In this document: one piece after another, positions 9,187-19,600 of the stretch
How the letters are laid out: every line of letters starts with the position of its first letter
How positions within the stretch are numbered: the stretch's first letter is position 1
DNA from: Mycobacterium angelicum
GTDB lineage: Bacteria; Actinomycetota; Actinomycetes; Mycobacteriales; Mycobacteriaceae
Assembly (NCBI RefSeq): GCF_002086155.1
Contig: NZ_MVHE01000011.1
Span: 1 to 64,000 of the forward strand
Reading direction: 5' to 3'
DNA length: 64,000 nucleotides
Program-made: the position numbers and the translations under genes
Notes under the pieces: model-generated
Told to the model about the DNA's origin: nothing
Seen by the model: the letters and a program-made list of their open reading frames with translations, nothing else
The model's database searches: none

Positions 9187-10184
9187 CCGTTTTCGCCGAC
9201 GTCGACACCGGCATCGATGACGCGCTGGCATTGATCTATCTGCTGGCGAGCGAAGACTCCGACTTGGTCGGCATCGCCTCGACCGGCGGGAACATCCCGG
9301 TCGGCCAGGTGTGCGCCAACAACCTCGGCCTGCTCGAATTGTGCGGCGCCCCAGCCATACCCGTATCCAAGGGTGCCGACGAGCCACTCTGCGGCCACTG
9401 GCCCGAACGCGGAAACTTCCACGGTCCAACGGGTTTGGGCTATGCGCAGGCGCCACCCACCGAGCGCCGGCTCACCGACTACGACGCGACGACGGCCTGG
9501 GTGCGTGCCGCGCATGCCTTTCCGGGCGAGCTGATCGGCGTGGTCACCGGCCCGCTGACCAACCTGGCGCTGGCGCTGCGCGCCGAACCCGCGCTGCCGA
9601 CATTGTTGCGCCGCCTGGTCATCATGGGCGGCGCCTTCGGAGACCAGCAGCAGGCCGAGTGGAACATCCGGGTCGACCCGGACGCGGCCGGTGAAGTGTT
9701 CGCCGGTTGGGCTGGGCGACAACGACTTCCGATCGTGTGCGGTTTGGAGCTGACCCAGCGGGTGGCTATGACACCGGAGATCCTCGCCAGGCTTTCGGGC
9801 CCTGCTCCGGTGATCCGGTTCATCGAGGATGCGCTGCGGTTCTACTTCGAGTCCCATCGGGATCGGGGCTTTGGCTATCTGGCGTATCTGCATGATCCAC
9901 TGGCCGCCGCGGTCGCGCTGGACCCCGAACTGGTCGCCACCCGCCCGGCGACGGTGGAGATCACCGCGGCCGGCGCAACCGTCGCGGATTGGTCACTAAA
10001 CCGAGAAGCCAACGCCCACATCGGTATTGGCGTCGACCCGGCCGACTTCTTCGACCGGTTTATCGGTCGGGTCGCCGCGCTCGCAGGCGCTTATTCGGAC
10101 ATGGGCGGCGGAGGCGGCGGAGGCGGCGGAGGTGCCGGCGTCACCACTACCGGCGCAGCCTCAGGCGCAGGCACGGATAAGTAG
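9171..10184 (+). CDS. iunH: Inosine-uridine preferring nucleoside hydrolase IunH with extended C-terminus
   Basis: A nucleoside N-ribohydrolase of 337 residues. The Ca-binding signature DVDTGIDDA lies near the N-terminus, followed by LVIMGGAF and a conserved NIRVDPDAA block. It should split purine or pyrimidine nucleosides into base and ribose for salvage. GTG 9171 is chosen because it overlaps the preceding stop and is the last start before the conserved strand; an upstream ATG (9147) would read through the direct repeat. The M. tuberculosis orthologue Rv3393 is about 308 residues. The extra 30 or so residues here are a Gly run plus a Thr/Ala tail that lies antisense to the end of a PPE gene, so the ancestral stop appears lost. 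Confidence 0.9.
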   Translation: MSAVQPVFADVDTGIDDALALIYLLASEDSDLVGIASTGGNIPVGQVCANNLGLLELCGAPAIPVSKGADEPLCGHWPERGNFHGPTGLGYAQAPPTERRLTDYDATTAWVRAAHAFPGELIGVVTGPLTNLALALRAEPALPTLLRRLVIMGGAFGDQQQAEWNIRVDPDAAGEVFAGWAGRQRLPIVCGLELTQRVAMTPEILARLSGPAPVIRFIEDALRFYFESHRDRGFGYLAYLHDPLAAAVALDPELVATRPATVEITAAGATVADWSLNREANAHIGIGVDPADFFDRFIGRVAALAGAYSDMGGGGGGGGGGAGVTTTGAASGAGTDK

Positions 10185-11335
10185 TCACCAGCCGCCATCA
10201 GGTCCAGGCCGAGCAACCGCGGCGGCGCGAACGCCAATCCGGTGCCCACACTCCATGCAGCACCGGTATCGATAAGGCCGCCGGCAGTCGCATAGGTGGC
10301 GGCGCCGGTGAAGTCACCATGCGCGAGATCTGTAGCCGCCACACCGAAGTCGCCAAAAGCCATGGCTCCCTGGCGGCCCAGCATCGTCTGGCTAGCCGAG
10401 CTCAGCTGCGCGACGAACGACTCGTTGGTCGCCCCCAGCCGTCCGAACAGATCGGCCGCAGCGGGCACGACCGGCGCCACTCTGGCTATCGGCGCGGGAG
10501 CCAGCAGGTGCCCGGCGGTCGTCGCGTCCAGACCTATCAAGCTGGGAACGGCGGCAGCCCTATTGGTGGCCACCACCGTCTGCGCGCCGGCCTGATACAG
10601 CGCGCCGGCGGCGCCGTACTTGGCGGCTGTGGCCACATCCCCGCGGCGCAGCGCCTCGGAAGCCGCGGCGTAGTTACGACCGGACACTTGTTTCGCTTTG
10701 GCGAGCTGAGCGTCATTGGTGAACTTCATCTGAGCCAAGAAAGCCTGATTTGTCGCACTCAGCTGGGCGGGAATTCCGGTATCGGCGGCGGCGCTGGCCA
10801 GCTGGCCCGGCAAAGATTGCAACGCTTGCTGCCACGGCGACAATTTGGCGGCCACCGCCGATACCGCGCTGTAGTAACCCGCCATCGCACCCACGTTGTG
10901 GGCCCACATTCCCTCGTATTCGGCGTCGGCCGCCGCGATCGCCGGGGCGTTGAACCCGAACAAATTCGAAATCGCCAGCATTCGCATGCGCAAGCGGTTG
11001 GCCGCCACGGCAAGGGGGTGGGTTACCGCGGTCCGCACCGTCTCGAAGCTGGAGGCCACCACCTTGGCCTGCAGGGCCGCGCCCCCGGCCTCGGTCGCCG
11101 CCCGGTTCAGCCACTGCGAATATTGGCCAGCCACCGCGGTCATGGCCTTGGCTGCCGAACCTTGCCACGGCCCTTCGGCCAGCCCGGAAATCAATGAGGA
11201 GAACGACGCCGCAGCCGAGCCGAGCTCGCCGCCCAGGCCGTCCCAAGCCGCCGCGGCGGCCAGCATCGGCTCTGAGCCGGGACCCGAATGGATTTGCGCC
11301 GAAATCACCTCTGGCGCCGACACACAGAAACTCAT
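10091..11335 (-). CDS. PPE-family protein with internal C-terminal duplication
   Basis: A 414-residue PPE protein. The N-terminal domain of about 180 residues begins MSFCVSAPEVISAQIHSG, with Ala-Pro-Glu in place of Pro-Pro-Glu, and contains the conserved GPWQGSAAKAM and [11 protein letters not shown] blocks. The rest holds two tandem copies of a roughly 95-residue unit, recognisable by GATNESFVAQ / SATNQAFLAQ, GDFTGAATYA / GDVATAAKYG and LLGLDLMAAGDYL / LIGLDATTAGHLL. The tail is a run of prolines. The start ATG at 11335 has GAAGGG upstream; earlier in-frame starts lack similarity. The last 94 bp overlap the iunH 3' end on the other strand. Export through ESX-5 is expected from family knowledge. 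No PE partner is adjacent. Confidence 0.88.
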   Translation of the reverse strand: MSFCVSAPEVISAQIHSGPGSEPMLAAAAAWDGLGGELGSAAASFSSLISGLAEGPWQGSAAKAMTAVAGQYSQWLNRAATEAGGAALQAKVVASSFETVRTAVTHPLAVAANRLRMRMLAISNLFGFNAPAIAAADAEYEGMWAHNVGAMAGYYSAVSAVAAKLSPWQQALQSLPGQLASAAADTGIPAQLSATNQAFLAQMKFTNDAQLAKAKQVSGRNYAAASEALRRGDVATAAKYGAAGALYQAGAQTVVATNRAAAVPSLIGLDATTAGHLLAPAPIARVAPVVPAAADLFGRLGATNESFVAQLSSASQTMLGRQGAMAFGDFGVAATDLAHGDFTGAATYATAGGLIDTGAAWSVGTGLAFAPPRLLGLDLMAAGDYLSVPAPEAAPVVVTPAPPPPPPPPPPMSE

Positions 11336-11445
11336 TACAGCCATCCCTTCGTAGCTGGTTTGCCGAGGAATCAAAAAAACACTACGACAAATTCCCCCCG
11401 CAAATAAGGGTTTTGAATTGGCAACAGATTGGGAAGCTAATAATC

Positions 11446-11823
11446 ATGAAGCTTCGCCGCATCGAAATCCTGCGCGCGGCGTGGGGCGCAGTACTACTCT
11501 TCGCCCCGAGCGCGGTCCTCAGCGCGCTGCACGGGGTGCAGGCCGACCGCAAGGCGCTCGTGGTCACCCGCATTCTGGGGGCACGTCATCTGGTTCAGGC
11601 GTGGGTGTCGGGGATCAACCCCAGCCGGGGAATGCTTGCTGCCGGTGCTGTCGTCGACGCCATTCATTCGCTGACCGCGTTCGGATTAGGGATCCTCGAC
11701 CGGCGCCGGCTGCAGGGCGGCGTTGCCGACGGCATCGTCGCGGCAGTGTGGGCGGGCTTCGGCTGGCACCAGGCCCGCGCCGAAATCACGCAACCCGATA
11801 CTTCTCGAGATCGGCGTGCTTGA
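11446..11823 (+). CDS. Small predicted membrane protein, function unknown
   Basis: A 125-residue protein with three or four hydrophobic stretches (around AAWGAVLLFAPSAVLSAL, HLVQAWVSG, AAGAVVDAIHSLTAFGLGI and GIVAAVWAGFGW) and a polar, arginine-rich end. I recognise it only as a conserved actinobacterial type of membrane hypothetical. The start is the ATG at 11446 with GGGAAG 9 bp upstream; the frame is open further left, but that sequence runs antisense to the PPE start. Its 3' end overlaps the convergent enolase-superfamily gene by 38 bp. It is 110 bp from the PPE start and transcribed away from it. Confidence 0.7.
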   Translation: MKLRRIEILRAAWGAVLLFAPSAVLSALHGVQADRKALVVTRILGARHLVQAWVSGINPSRGMLAAGAVVDAIHSLTAFGLGILDRRRLQGGVADGIVAAVWAGFGWHQARAEITQPDTSRDRRA

Positions 11824-12898
11824 CGGTGAGCCCGTGCCCGGGCGCGGTCCGGTCCGGACGTAACAGGCCACCCGGCTCGGGATCGATGGTGCCGTCGAAC
11901 GCCAGGCCTTCGATGCGCACATGGTCGTGGAAGTACTCCAGATGGCGCAGGTGCCACACCGCGGTGCCGACGTGGGCGCTGATCTGCGGGGCGCAGTGCA
12001 GCGAGAGGTCCATGCCGCGCGCGTCGCACAACGCGGCGACCTTGAGCACTCCGGTGATACCCAGGGCCCGGGTGACGTCGGCCTGCAGGCAGTCCACCGC
12101 GCCCGCGGCCAGCATCTGGTGAAAGTAGGGCAGGTGGTAGCCGTACTCGCCGGCGGCGATGTCCATGCCGGCCGGCCCCCGCTCGCACAGCAGGCGCAGC
12201 CCGTCGAGGTCGTCGGAGGAGACCGGCTCTTCGAACCACCGCACGTCGTAGTCGGCGAAGCGCTGCGCCCACAGCAGCGCCTGCTTGCGCCCGAAGGCGC
12301 CGTTGGCGTCGACGAACAACTCGGTGTCCTCGCCGATCGCCGCCCGGGCGGCGGTAACCCGGTCGAGGTCGGCGTCGGGGTCGCGGCCCACCTTCATCTT
12401 GACCCGGGGAATGCCGGCCTGAACCCAGCCGCGCAGCTGCGCGGCCAGGGTGTCGTTGTCGTATGAGGTGAACCCGCCGCTGCCGTAAATCGGTGTGGCG
12501 TCATGCACGGCACCCAGGGCGATCACCAACGGCTCACCCAACAGTCGGGCCCGCAGATCCCACAGCGCAATGTCGACCGCCGAGATCGCGCTGGCCACCA
12601 CGCCCGGCTTGCCCATGTTGCGCACCGCGTGCTGCATCTGCGCCCACCGCGCCGGCGGCTGCAGCGCGTCGGCCCCGGACAGGACGTCGGCCAGCTTGGC
12701 GTTCACCACCGTCGTGACGGCGGTGCCGCCGTAGGTGTAGCCCGTACCGACCTGACCGCCGGCCCGCACCGTCGCCAGGATGAAGGTGGTCGAATCCCAG
12801 CCCAGGGTGCCGTCGGACTCCGGGGCATCGGTGTCGATGGTGTAGGCCGAGGCTTCGACGGACTCCACGGGAATCGGCTCGCCGGCAGGAAATGTCAT
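11786..12898 (-). CDS. Enolase-superfamily enzyme (mandelate racemase / muconate-lactonizing type)
   Basis: A 370-residue member of the enolase superfamily, which abstracts a proton alpha to a carboxylate on a divalent metal. The catalytic lysines are in PRVKMKVG, and metal ligands are seen in FVDANGAF (Asp), WFEEPV (Glu) and AAGEYGYH (Glu). A downstream HCAPQIS block closes the barrel and may carry a catalytic His. The start is the ATG at 12898, since the preceding in-frame residues are unlike the family. It diverges from the GH15 gene with 45 bp between them, which suggests a shared sugar or sugar-acid role, perhaps dehydration of an aldonate; this is inference. Confidence 0.85.
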   Translation of the reverse strand: MTFPAGEPIPVESVEASAYTIDTDAPESDGTLGWDSTTFILATVRAGGQVGTGYTYGGTAVTTVVNAKLADVLSGADALQPPARWAQMQHAVRNMGKPGVVASAISAVDIALWDLRARLLGEPLVIALGAVHDATPIYGSGGFTSYDNDTLAAQLRGWVQAGIPRVKMKVGRDPDADLDRVTAARAAIGEDTELFVDANGAFGRKQALLWAQRFADYDVRWFEEPVSSDDLDGLRLLCERGPAGMDIAAGEYGYHLPYFHQMLAAGAVDCLQADVTRALGITGVLKVAALCDARGMDLSLHCAPQISAHVGTAVWHLRHLEYFHDHVRIEGLAFDGTIDPEPGGLLRPDRTAPGHGLTVKHADLEKYRVA

Positions 12899-12943
12899 GT
12901 CGGGGTGACTACCCGCAACGCAAACCGGGTATGCCCGCAGCCA

Positions 12944-14722
12944 GTGAACGACAAAAACTACGGACCGCAACTGGCTGAACTGGTTTCGCCGCACGTGTTA
13001 CGCGAGTACGCGTTGCTCGCCGACGGGGAACGCGGAATCGTCGTGGGTCCGCGTGGCGACTGCTGCTGGATGTGCTTGCCGCGCTGGGATAGTCCCGCGG
13101 TGTTCAACTCGCTGCTCGGTGGCGGCGGGCTCTACGCCGTCTCGCCGGATCATCCCCGGTTCGTCTGGGGCGGGCGGTACGAGGAGCAGTCGTTGATCTG
13201 GCGGTCGCGCTGGGTGAGCACCGACGCGATCGTGGAATGCCGCGAGGCGCTGGCATTTCCCGGCGACCCGCACACAGCGGTGCTGCTGCGCCGCATCAGC
13301 GCGCTCGACCGGCCAACCCGGATGCAAGTAGCGCTCGAGGTGCGTGCCGGGTTCGGCACCGAGCCCATGTCTGACCTGTCCCGCGCCGACGGGATATGGA
13401 CCGGGCGGTCGGGACCGATCCGTTTCCGGTGGACCGGCGCGGGCCATGCCGCCCTGGACGACGACGGCTTCTTGCGAATGGTCGTCGAGGTCTCGCCGGG
13501 AGACGATCACGACCTGATTCTGGAAATGTCCGATCGCGAGCTGCCCAGCGACGTCGCACGGCCCAATGACGCCTGGCGGGACACCGAAAGTGCTTGGCAC
13601 CAAGCGGTTCCGAATTTTTCCGGAACACTGGCCGACGACGACGCCGGTGTTTCGTACGCGGTCCTGCGCGGGCTGACCAGCCAGGGTGGCGGCATGGTGG
13701 CCGCGGCCACGATGTCGCTACCCGAGCGAGCAGAACAAGGCCGCAACTACGACTACCGGTATTGCTGGATCCGCGATCAGTGCTACGTGGGTCAGGCGGT
13801 GGCCGTCGCCGGCGCCCACCCGCTGGTCGACGACGCGGTTCGCTTCGTCAGCGAGCGCGTGCTTGCCGACGGACCGGGCCTCAAGCCGGCCTACTGCGTG
13901 ACCGGCAACCTGGTGCCCGAAGAGCACGACCTCGATCTGCCTGGATATCCCGGTGCCACGGTCAAGTCCGGCAATTGGGTGACCGATCAGTTTCAGCTGG
14001 ACGTGTTCGGCGAGGCGCTGCTGTTGTTGGCCGCCGCCGCGCGACTGGACCGCCTGGACAAGATGCACTGGAAGGCCGTGCACACGCTGGTGCAAGCGAT
14101 CGAAGAACGGTGGCGCGAGCCCGACGCCGGGATCTGGGAGCTCGACAACCGGCGCTGGGCCCATTCCCGGTTGACGTGTGCGGCCGGACTGCGGCGCATC
14201 GCCGAGGTGGTGCCCGCGCGGCACGGCTCACAGTGGCAGCGCCTGGCCGATCTCCTGGTGACCGACACCGCGCTGGACTGCCTGCATCCGGACGGGAGAT
14301 GGCAACGGGGACCGGATGATTCGCGGGTGGACGCCGCGTTGCTGGTTCCGGCGATCCGCGGCGCGGTTGCGGCGACCGATCCGCGTACCGTCGCCACCCT
14401 GCAGGCGGTGCGCGATGATCTGGGGCGAGACGGCTTCGTCTACCGTTTCCGCCCCGACGAGCAACCGCTGGGTGAAGCCGAAGGCGCCTTCCTGCTCTGT
14501 GGGTTCCTGATGGCGCTGTCCGACCATCAGCAGGGCAACGACCTGGCGGCCGTGCGCTGGTTCGAACGCAATCGCACCGCCTGCGGTCCGCCCGGTTTGT
14601 TCACCGAGGAGTTCGACATCGGGCAACGACAGTTGCGGGGCAATCTGCCCCAGGCCTTCGTCCATGCCCTGTTGCTGGAAACCGCGCATCGCCTGGCCGA
14701 CCCGGCCGATCCGCCCGCCTGA
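12944..14722 (+). CDS. Glycoside hydrolase family 15 protein (glucoamylase/trehalase type)
   Basis: A 592-residue cytoplasmic GH15 enzyme with the usual N-terminal beta-sandwich (residues 1 to about 240) and an (alpha/alpha)6 barrel. The family signature RNYDYRYCWIRD lies near residue 266 and WVTDQFQLDVFGEAL near residue 345. Mycobacterial GH15 members include a characterised trehalase, so trehalose or another alpha-glucoside is a plausible substrate, but the sequence does not settle it. The GTG at 12944 is used because the frame further upstream is antisense to the divergent enolase-superfamily gene. There is no signal peptide. Confidence 0.88.
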   Translation: MNDKNYGPQLAELVSPHVLREYALLADGERGIVVGPRGDCCWMCLPRWDSPAVFNSLLGGGGLYAVSPDHPRFVWGGRYEEQSLIWRSRWVSTDAIVECREALAFPGDPHTAVLLRRISALDRPTRMQVALEVRAGFGTEPMSDLSRADGIWTGRSGPIRFRWTGAGHAALDDDGFLRMVVEVSPGDDHDLILEMSDRELPSDVARPNDAWRDTESAWHQAVPNFSGTLADDDAGVSYAVLRGLTSQGGGMVAAATMSLPERAEQGRNYDYRYCWIRDQCYVGQAVAVAGAHPLVDDAVRFVSERVLADGPGLKPAYCVTGNLVPEEHDLDLPGYPGATVKSGNWVTDQFQLDVFGEALLLLAAAARLDRLDKMHWKAVHTLVQAIEERWREPDAGIWELDNRRWAHSRLTCAAGLRRIAEVVPARHGSQWQRLADLLVTDTALDCLHPDGRWQRGPDDSRVDAALLVPAIRGAVAATDPRTVATLQAVRDDLGRDGFVYRFRPDEQPLGEAEGAFLLCGFLMALSDHQQGNDLAAVRWFERNRTACGPPGLFTEEFDIGQRQLRGNLPQAFVHALLLETAHRLADPADPPA

Positions 14723-14812
14723 CTTCGCTGTTTCGACCGGCCGAAGTGGGGGTAGCCCACCAATCGTAGCCATAGGCAATCATTGCGCACAGACAAATAC
14801 ATGAGGAGCAAC

Positions 14813-16624
14813 ATGCCCAAGACAGCCGATTTCATCGTCGATCGCCTGCGACAGTGGGGCATCCATCGGATCTTCGGCTACCCCGGTGACGGAATCCTGT
14901 CCATGCTGGGCGCTTTGGACCGTGCCGGCGGCGATCCGGAGCTGATCCAGCCCCGCCACGAAGAGATGGCCGCATTCATGGCGACCGGCCATGCCAAGTT
15001 CACCGGCGAGATCGGCTGCTGTCTGGCCACCTCGGGTGGTGGCGCCGTCCACCTGCTCAACGGCCTGTACGACGCAAAGCTCGACCACTATCCCGTCGTC
15101 GCCATCGTCGGCCAGCAGAAGCGGATGTCGCTGGGGGCCGCGTTCCAGCAGGAGATCGATCCGAACTCGCTGTACAAGGACGTCTCGTCGGACTTCGTGC
15201 AGACCTGCATGGCACCCGAGCAGGCAAGGCACCTGGTGGACCGGGCGTGCAAGGTGGCGCTGAACAACCGCACGGTGGCCACCATCATCCTGCCCGAGGA
15301 CGTTGCCGAGGCCGATGCGGTACCGTCACCGCCCCGCATGCACGGAGCCGTGTTCAGCAGCATCGGCTGGACCAAGCCACGAGTGATTCCGCCGACGTCC
15401 GAGCTGCAGAAGGCCGCCGAGATCCTCAATGACGGAAAGAAGGTGGCGATCGTCGTCGGCCAGGGCGCCACCGAGGCCGTCGACGAGGTGGTGCAGGCCG
15501 CCGAACTGCTCGGTGCGGGGGTGGCCAAGACCTCGCTGGGCCGCGCCGTGCTTCCCGACGATCTGCCCTATGTCACCGGGCCGATCGGGCTGTTGGGCTC
15601 CACCGCCAGCCAGGCCATGATGTCGGACGCCGACACGCTGTTCTTCATCGGCACCAGCTTCCCCTACGCCGAGTGGTTGCCCAAGGAGGGGCAGTGCCGC
15701 GGTGTCGAGATCAACCTCGACGGCCGCATGATCGGCACCCGCTACCCCATGGAGGCCAACCTGGTTGGCGACTCCAAAAACACCCTGCGCGAACTGGTTC
15801 CGCTGCTGCAGCGCAAGCAGGACCGATCCTGGCAGGACAAGATCGAAAAGGAAGTCCAGGAGTGGTGGGCGGTACTGGACAAGCGCGCCCACGACAAGGC
15901 CAATCCGCTCAACCCCGAGCTGGTGGTGCACGAGCTGTCAAAGCGGCTGCCCGACAACGCAATCCTGACCACCGATGCGGGTTCGGTAGCCAACTGGTGG
16001 GCGCGGCACCTGCGGCTGCGCCCCGGCATGGCCGCTTCATTGGCCGGAAACCTGGCCACCATGGGACCGGGCACGCCCTATGCCATCAGCGCCAAGCTGG
16101 CCCACCCGGGCCGTCCGGTGATCGCCCTCGTCGGCGACGGCGTGTTCCAGATGAACGGGCTGGCCGAGATGATCACCGTCAAGCGTTACAAGGACCGGCT
16201 TTCCGACGGCCCGCTGATCTTCTGCGTGTTCAACAACGAAGACCTCAACCAGGTGACCTGGGAGCAGCGGGCCATGGGTGGTGAACCGAAATTCGAGGGC
16301 TCGCAGTACATTCCAGATGTTCCCTACGCCGAGTTCGCTAAGTTGCTCGGGATCACCGGCATTCGGTGTGACGATCCGGCCAAGATCGGCCAGGCCTGGG
16401 ACCAGGCGCTGGCGGCCAGCGGTCCGGTCGTACTGGAAGTGGTGGTCGACAAGGACATTCCGCCGGTGCCGCCGCACATCAAGAAGATGATGGCGAAGAA
16501 GACCGCCAAGGCGCTGATGAAGGACCCGGACCGGGTCAGCATCGGAACCAAGGGCGCCAAGCAGAAGATGCACGAGTTCACCGAGTCGATCAAAACCATC
16601 GGCGGCCGGGGCGACAGCGAATGA
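14813..16624 (+). CDS. Thiamine-diphosphate enzyme, pyruvate oxidase/dehydrogenase type
   Basis: A 603-residue ThDP-dependent enzyme of the POX/acetolactate synthase family. The N-terminal PYR domain carries the activating Glu in PRHEEMAAFMATGH, a central Rossmann-like domain follows, and the C-terminal PP domain has the ThDP/Mg motif from GDGVFQMNG to NNEDLNQ (near residues 440-475). The closest familiar type is pyruvate:quinone oxidoreductase / pyruvate oxidase, which gives acetate or acetyl phosphate plus CO2. The ATG at 14813 follows GAGGAG by 4 bp; an upstream in-frame ATG lacks a ribosome site. Its stop overlaps the next start as ATGA, so it is operonic with the FAD/Fe-S gene. Confidence 0.88.
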   Translation: MPKTADFIVDRLRQWGIHRIFGYPGDGILSMLGALDRAGGDPELIQPRHEEMAAFMATGHAKFTGEIGCCLATSGGGAVHLLNGLYDAKLDHYPVVAIVGQQKRMSLGAAFQQEIDPNSLYKDVSSDFVQTCMAPEQARHLVDRACKVALNNRTVATIILPEDVAEADAVPSPPRMHGAVFSSIGWTKPRVIPPTSELQKAAEILNDGKKVAIVVGQGATEAVDEVVQAAELLGAGVAKTSLGRAVLPDDLPYVTGPIGLLGSTASQAMMSDADTLFFIGTSFPYAEWLPKEGQCRGVEINLDGRMIGTRYPMEANLVGDSKNTLRELVPLLQRKQDRSWQDKIEKEVQEWWAVLDKRAHDKANPLNPELVVHELSKRLPDNAILTTDAGSVANWWARHLRLRPGMAASLAGNLATMGPGTPYAISAKLAHPGRPVIALVGDGVFQMNGLAEMITVKRYKDRLSDGPLIFCVFNNEDLNQVTWEQRAMGGEPKFEGSQYIPDVPYAEFAKLLGITGIRCDDPAKIGQAWDQALAASGPVVLEVVVDKDIPPVPPHIKKMMAKKTAKALMKDPDRVSIGTKGAKQKMHEFTESIKTIGGRGDSE

Positions 16625-19600
16625 GTCTGCTCAGATCCGAGCGGATGCAGACCATCCCGGCCCGGCCGGATACCCGGTTCGTGGCCGGGATGGCTAGCGT
16701 CGACAAGGTCAACGTCGCAGGCCTGGAAAGCCAACTGCGCCGCCATGTCAGCGGCGAAGTGCGATTCGACGCCGGCACGTTGGCGATGTATGCCAACGAC
16801 GCGTCGAACTATCGCCAGGTTCCAATCGCTGTGGTGGTCCCCAAGACCCTCGACGACGTGGTGCAAACGGTGCGGGCCTGCCACGCCTACCACGCTCCGG
16901 TGCTCTGCCGAGGCGGCGGGACCAGCCTGTCCGGCGAGACGGTGAATGTCGCTGTGGTGATCGACTTTTCGAAGTACCTCACCGGCATCATCGACATCGA
17001 CGCCTATCGCCGCGTGGCCACGGTGCAGACCGGAGTGATCAACGAGCAACTCAACAAGGCCACCGGCGAACACGGGCTGGTGTTCGGGCCCGACCCGTCG
17101 TCGCACTCGCGATGCACCCTGGGCGGCAATATCGGCAACAACTCGTGCGGGGTGCACTCGATCCAGTCCCAGTTCTACGGGCCGGGGCCGCGCACCTCCG
17201 ACAACACCCATGCACTCGACGTCCTCACCTACGACGGCGCCCGGTTCACCGTCGGCGTGAACGAGGAAGACCAGCTGGACGCCATCATCGCCGCGGGCGG
17301 GCGCAAGGGCGAAATATATGCCGCGCTAAGGGATTTGCGTGACGAGTATGCCGACGACATCCGCCAGGGCTTTCCCTCGGTAGACGAGCTGCCCCGCCGG
17401 GTGTCGGGTTACAACCTGGACGAACTGCTGCCCGAGAAGGGATTCAATGTCGCCCGTGCCCTGGTCGGCACCGAAAGCACCTGCGCCATAGCACTTACCG
17501 CGACGGTGATGCTCACCCCCGCCATGGCCCACCGCACCGTGGTGGTCGTGCAATTCGAATCACTCGGCGAGGCCGGCGATGCGGCCCCGGAGATGATGGA
17601 GTGGAAGCCCATCGGGCTGGAAGCCGTCGACCATGTGCTGGTGCACGACCAGGAAGTCACCGGGGCCAACCCCGCCGGCCGTGCGGCATTGCCGCGTCCC
17701 GATTCCAGCGGGTCCTGGTTGATGGTGCAGTTCGGGTCCGACCAGCCGGGCGAATCACTGTGCCGCGCAGAGGAATTCGTGCACTGGCTGAAGAAGAAGG
17801 GCGTCGAAGACGACCGTATCGCGCTGGCCCGCAGCGAGCAGGACGGCGGCAACAGCGCACAACTGTGGGCGATCCGCGAGGCCGGGCTGGGGTCGACCGC
17901 GTTTCCGGTCGACAGCGGCAATCACTGGCCGGGCTGGGAGGACTCGGCGGTGCCGTGGCGGCGGGTCGGCGACTATGTGCGCGATCTGCAGCAGCTGTAT
18001 GCCAAGCACAATTTGCGCGGCGCCATGTACGGGCACCTGGGTCAGGGCTGCATCCACTCGCGCATCGGGTTCGACCTGCGCCACAAGGACGGCCTGCGCA
18101 ACTACCGCAGCTTCATGGAAGAGGCCGGCGACCTGGTGGCGTCCTACGGTGGCTCGATGTCCGGGGAACATGGCGACGGTCAGCAGCGCGCCGAGTTGCT
18201 CGGCAAGCAGTACGGCCCGCGGCTGATCGAAGCGATGCGAAAGTTCAAGCTGATCTGGGATCCCGAGTGGAAGATGAACCCGGGCAAGGTAATCGACGCC
18301 TACCGCTTCGACGAGAACCTCAAGCTGGGCACCGATTACAACCCGCCGCGCCCGGAGGTGAAGTTCGCTTACTCCGAGGACCATGGCGACTTCTCGCATG
18401 CCGCGCTGCGCTGCGTCGGGGTCGGCAAATGCCGGGTGCCCGAGGCGCAGACCACCATGTGCCCCAGCTACCAGGTCACCAGGGAGGAGAAGCACTCCAC
18501 CCGTGGGCGGGCGCGGCTGCTGTTCGAGATGCTGCGCGGCGAGGTCATCACCGACGGCTGGCAGTCGGCCGAGGTGGCCGACGCGCTGGATCTGTGCCTG
18601 GCCTGTAAGGGGTGCACCAACGACTGCCCGGTCGAGGTCGACATTCCCACCTACAAGGCGGAGTTCCTCTACCACCACTACCGGTCGCTGCGCCGCTGGC
18701 GCCCGCGCTATGCCTACGCATTCGGGTTCATCGACCAGGCCGCACGATTGGCCAGCGCCGTGCCGGAGCTGGCCAACTTTGTCACTCAGACCCCGGGGCT
18801 CTCCCGAATTGCCAAGGCGCTGGGTGGAATCGACCGGCGCCGGCCGCTGCCCACCTTCGCGCCGATGACCCTGCAACGATGGTTCGCCCAACGCCCGATC
18901 GTCAACGCCGGCGGCCCGCGGGTGATCCTGTTTCCCGACACTTTCAACAACCGGCTGCACACAGATGTCGGGGTGGCCTGCGTCGAAGCGCTCGAGGCGG
19001 CGGGCTGGCGGGTGGTGATGCCGCAGGGCCACATCTGTTGTGGCCGGCCGCTGTATGACTACGGCTTCCTCGACGTCGCGCAGCGCTATCTGCTCGATGT
19101 GCTGGATCAGCTGCGTAGCGAAATACGCGCCGGCACACCGATCGTCGGGATGGAACCAAGTTGTACGGCGGTGTTCAAGGACGAACTGAAGAAGCTGCTC
19201 CCCCATGATGACGACGCGGACCGGTTGGTGCGCAACACCTACCACTTCGCGCAGTTCCTTACCGAGTTCGACGTCGAATTGCCTCAGGTGTCGGCCGGAC
19301 GTGCGCTGTTGTGGGGGCACTGCCACCAGCGGGCCACCGGCGGAGTCGACGCCGACCAGCAGGTCCTGCAGAAAATGGGCGTCGACGTCGAACCTGTTTC
19401 CGGCGGGTGCTGCGGACTGGCCGGCTCGTGGGGATTCGAGCAGGGCAAGTACCAGCTGTCGATGGATTGTGGCGAACAGGCGCTGCTTCCGGCGATCCGC
19501 AAAAACCCGGACGCGCTGGTGGTGTCGAACGGATTCTCCTGCCAGACCCAGATCAGCGACGCGGGCTCGGGCAACGCGCTGCACCTCGGCCAGATCATGG

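Noticed and set aside
11664..12272. Arg/Ala-rich minus-strand frame in the enolase-superfamily gene
   Set aside because: It is out of frame with a protein whose catalytic motifs are intact in the other frame.
12503..12943. N-terminal extension of the GH15 gene
   Set aside because: It is antisense to the enolase-superfamily gene; GH15 similarity begins after the GTG at 12944.
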